A DNA stretch of 64,000 bases from Robertmurraya korlensis NBRC 107688. GTDB taxonomy: Bacteria > Bacillota > Bacilli > Bacillales > Cytobacillaceae. How positions within the stretch are numbered: the first letter of the stretch is position 1; every line of letters starts with the position of its first letter. Positions 62,126 through 64,000 of the stretch are shown here, piece after piece. The notes under the pieces are model-generated. The model was not told the origin of the DNA, did not search any database, and saw only the letters and a program-made list of their open reading frames with translations. Position numbers and translations under genes: made by a program. The stretch covers positions 248,001 through 312,000 of the forward strand of contig NZ_BCVH01000002.1 in NCBI RefSeq assembly GCF_001591645.1, written 5' to 3'.

Positions 62126-62211
62126 AAAACAGGTAAACTAATTTCTGTAGCCTACATTTTAACAAAATAATGATATAGTGGTAAATCTATACTTATTTGG
62201 AGGAATATACA

Positions 62212-63012
62212 ATGCCTAACCGTCGAAATATTTATTTCTATCACAAAAAAGATTCGGATATGTTAGAAACGGTTTCACCACTCTATGAGCTTGCAGCAAA
62301 ACAAGGATTTACGGTAGTCAAAGACCACAAAGACGCGAATATCGTTGTAAGTGTTGGTGGTGATGGAACGTTCTTACAAGCAGTTAGAAAAACCGGCTTT
62401 CGTGAAGACTGCCTATACGCAGGTATTTCTACAACTGAAAGTTTAAAAGTCTATTGTGACTTCCATATCAATGAAACAGATAAAATGATTGAGGCTACAA
62501 CAAATGAACAAATAGAAGTAAGACGCTATCCAACCATTGATGTTTTGGTTGATGGACAAATGTCCTTCCAATGTTTGAATGAGTTTAGTATTCGCTCTTC
62601 TATTATTAAGACATTCGTTCTTGAAGTATTTATCGATGATCTTCACTTTGAAACCTTCCGAGGAGACGGGATGATTGTTTCCACACCGACCGGAAGTACA
62701 GCATACAGCAAATCGGTTAATGGGGCTGTTGTAGACCCATTCTTGCCTTCTATCCAAGTAAGTGAGCTTGCTTCCTTAAATACGAATTATTACCGAACAC
62801 TCGGCTCTCCCTTTATCTTAAGCGGAGAAAGAAAGCTTTCTTTACGAGTCGTACAAGATGGAAATGATCACCCAACCATGGGCATGGACAATGAGGCCCT
62901 CAGCTTACAACATGTTGAGAGAGTCGATATTAAACTTAGTGAAAAAAGAATTAAAACGGTTAAACTGAAGGACAATTCCTTCTGGGAAAAAGTGCAGAGA
63001 ACATTTTTATAA
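62212..63012 (+). CDS. NAD kinase (NadK2/YtdI type)
   Basis: Phosphorylates NAD to NADP. 266 residues. GGDGTFLQAVR motif and the GDGMIVSTPTGSTAYSKSVNGAVV segment are the family hallmarks. It corresponds to the second, YtdI-type kinase of Bacillus. ATG at 62212 lies eight bases after GGAGG; an in-frame ATG at 62197 is not supported. Followed by a NERD gene 65 bases downstream without a terminator. Confidence 0.93.
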   Translation: MPNRRNIYFYHKKDSDMLETVSPLYELAAKQGFTVVKDHKDANIVVSVGGDGTFLQAVRKTGFREDCLYAGISTTESLKVYCDFHINETDKMIEATTNEQIEVRRYPTIDVLVDGQMSFQCLNEFSIRSSIIKTFVLEVFIDDLHFETFRGDGMIVSTPTGSTAYSKSVNGAVVDPFLPSIQVSELASLNTNYYRTLGSPFILSGERKLSLRVVQDGNDHPTMGMDNEALSLQHVERVDIKLSEKRIKTVKLKDNSFWEKVQRTFL

Positions 63013-63077
63013 TTTTTTATGGGGGCTTCTATCAGATGGTGGACATGCCCCCTCTAAATTTAGAAAGGTGGAAAAAG

Positions 63078-63980
63078 ATGATTTTGAAACAACGATCCAT
63101 CCCAGAAGAACTTTTGATACTTAGGTACTTGCGGGGGCGGCTGAAGGATTTAGATGAAGACCACTTAAAGATATTAGAAAAAGGATTTGCCGGTGAGTTA
63201 CAGTGGGACACCATTGTAACAGATGCATTAACCTCTTCCCGTTCCCTGCTATTAAATGATTTATTACTCACAAGTGGTGGACAAATGTTTCAGATTGATT
63301 CCTTGCTTCTCAGTAAGAAGTTTACCATTTTTGAAGTGAAGAATTATGATGGCGAGTACTTTGTGGAAAATGATAGGTGGTATACGATCACAAAAACTGA
63401 AATCCAAAATCCCCTCATTCAACTTCATCGAACCGAAACAGCCTTCCGTCGCCTATTAAGAGATCTTGGCATCCACATTCCCGTTGAGGCATATGTAGTC
63501 TTTGTAAACCCCGAGTTCACCCTATTCCACGCACCCTATCACCCATCCATATTACTTCCAAGTCAGCTAAAGAGATTCCTACAGAAAATAAAACAGGAAA
63601 CCTGCGAAATAACCAATAAAGATCAGATGGTTGCGGAAAAAATTGCTTCATGTCACCTCAAAAAATCACCATATACAAGATTACCTTGCTATAGCTATGA
63701 GGATTTAGATAAAGGGATTCGTTGTGGTTGTTGTGAGCGGTTTTTGTTTCCATTAAGCCAATCGTATGTATACTGTGAAATTTGTGGAGGTAAGGAACCA
63801 GTAGAGGCTGCTGTTTTAAGAAACATTACCGAATATCAGACACTTTTCCCAGAAAAACTGGTGACAACCATCGGCATTCTTAACTGGTGTGGGGGAATCG
63901 TTTCAGAGAAGGTAATTAGACGAATACTAAAGAAAAATTATAATACGAAAGGTTCAAATAGACATACTCATTTTGTTTAA
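63078..63980 (+). CDS. NERD-domain protein with C-terminal zinc ribbon
   Basis: NERD (nuclease-related) domain protein, 300 residues. The putative catalytic motif of the restriction-like fold is intact: Asp in MFQIDSLLLS, then E-V-K in FTIFEVKNYDGEYF. A C-terminal zinc ribbon (CGCC ... CEIC) follows. Start ATG 63078, six bases after AAAGGTGG; the longer open frame includes a poorly placed earlier ATG. Probably co-transcribed with NAD kinase. DNA processing is inferred from the fold, not shown. Confidence 0.88.
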   Translation: MILKQRSIPEELLILRYLRGRLKDLDEDHLKILEKGFAGELQWDTIVTDALTSSRSLLLNDLLLTSGGQMFQIDSLLLSKKFTIFEVKNYDGEYFVENDRWYTITKTEIQNPLIQLHRTETAFRRLLRDLGIHIPVEAYVVFVNPEFTLFHAPYHPSILLPSQLKRFLQKIKQETCEITNKDQMVAEKIASCHLKKSPYTRLPCYSYEDLDKGIRCGCCERFLFPLSQSYVYCEICGGKEPVEAAVLRNITEYQTLFPEKLVTTIGILNWCGGIVSEKVIRRILKKNYNTKGSNRHTHFV

Positions 63981-64000
63981 TCTGGCATTATTGGCCATGC

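Overview
The window is an ordinary stretch of chromosome from an endospore-forming, low-GC Gram-positive bacterium of the Bacillaceae. Gene content and order closely follow the Bacillus subtilis segment ysdC-infC-thrS-dnaI-dnaB-speD-gapB-polA-phoPR-mdh-icd-citZ-pyk-pfkA-accDA-dnaE-argGH-ackA-tpx-sppA. Several genes belong to sporulation families (ytxC, ytaF, ytvI, ytrH, ytrI, ytfJ). Most genes are on the minus strand, and most operons end in clear intrinsic terminators. I saw no IS element, prophage, CRISPR array, tRNA or rRNA. Nearly all sequence is coding; the only gaps above 300 bases are the infC and thrS leader regions.

Layout. 1-4500: partial M42 peptidase, a dUTPase-type enzyme, ysdB behind a sigma-W-like promoter, two membrane proteins, and the infC-rpmI-rplT operon with an L20-type leader and an ATT start for infC. 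4566-11355: thrS behind a threonine T-box, ytxC, the replication-loading genes dnaI and dnaB, nrdR, and an unknown small protein. 11380-13230: speD and gapB, each with its own promoter; speD has a highly structured leader and gapB carries two CcpN-type operators. 13200-22800: coaE, ytaF, mutM, polA, a sigma-W-type hflK-hflC pair, and phoPR. 22850-27850: a MaoC-like protein and the TCA genes mdh, icd and citZ. 28000-36650: ytvI, fxsA, pyk, pfkA, accDA, and a malic enzyme-GntR operon. 36650-50300: dnaE, ytrHI, nrnA, ytpI, ytoI, ytkL, an Xaa-Pro peptidase, ald, a class A PBP, a 56-residue protein and a UspA protein. 50280-64000: argGH, a shortened CpdB-like phosphatase, moaB, an EcsC-family gene, ackA, ytxK, tpx, ytfJ, ytfI, yteJ-sppA (sigma-W), NAD kinase and a NERD-domain protein.

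How the genes work together. Central carbon metabolism dominates: glycolysis (pfkA, pyk), gluconeogenic GAPDH (gapB), the TCA arm (citZ, icd, mdh), overflow to acetate (ackA), malate decarboxylation (ytsJ) and entry to fatty acid synthesis (accDA). Their control sites can be read in the DNA: cre boxes at ackA, citZ and possibly pfkA, CcpN boxes at gapB, and a perfect 13-bp palindrome shared by the ytsJ-gntR and accDA promoters. A second theme is envelope stress, with sigma-W-like promoters before ysdB, hflKC and sppA-yteJ.

The observations most worth following up are (1) the speD leader, which folds by eye into a two-stem element whose C5 tract is complementary to the speD Shine-Dalgarno sequence, (2) the local GntR regulon joining malic enzyme to acetyl-CoA carboxylase, and (3) the sigma-W promoter of hflKC. 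All pairings, promoters and sites were read by eye, without alignments or database searches.
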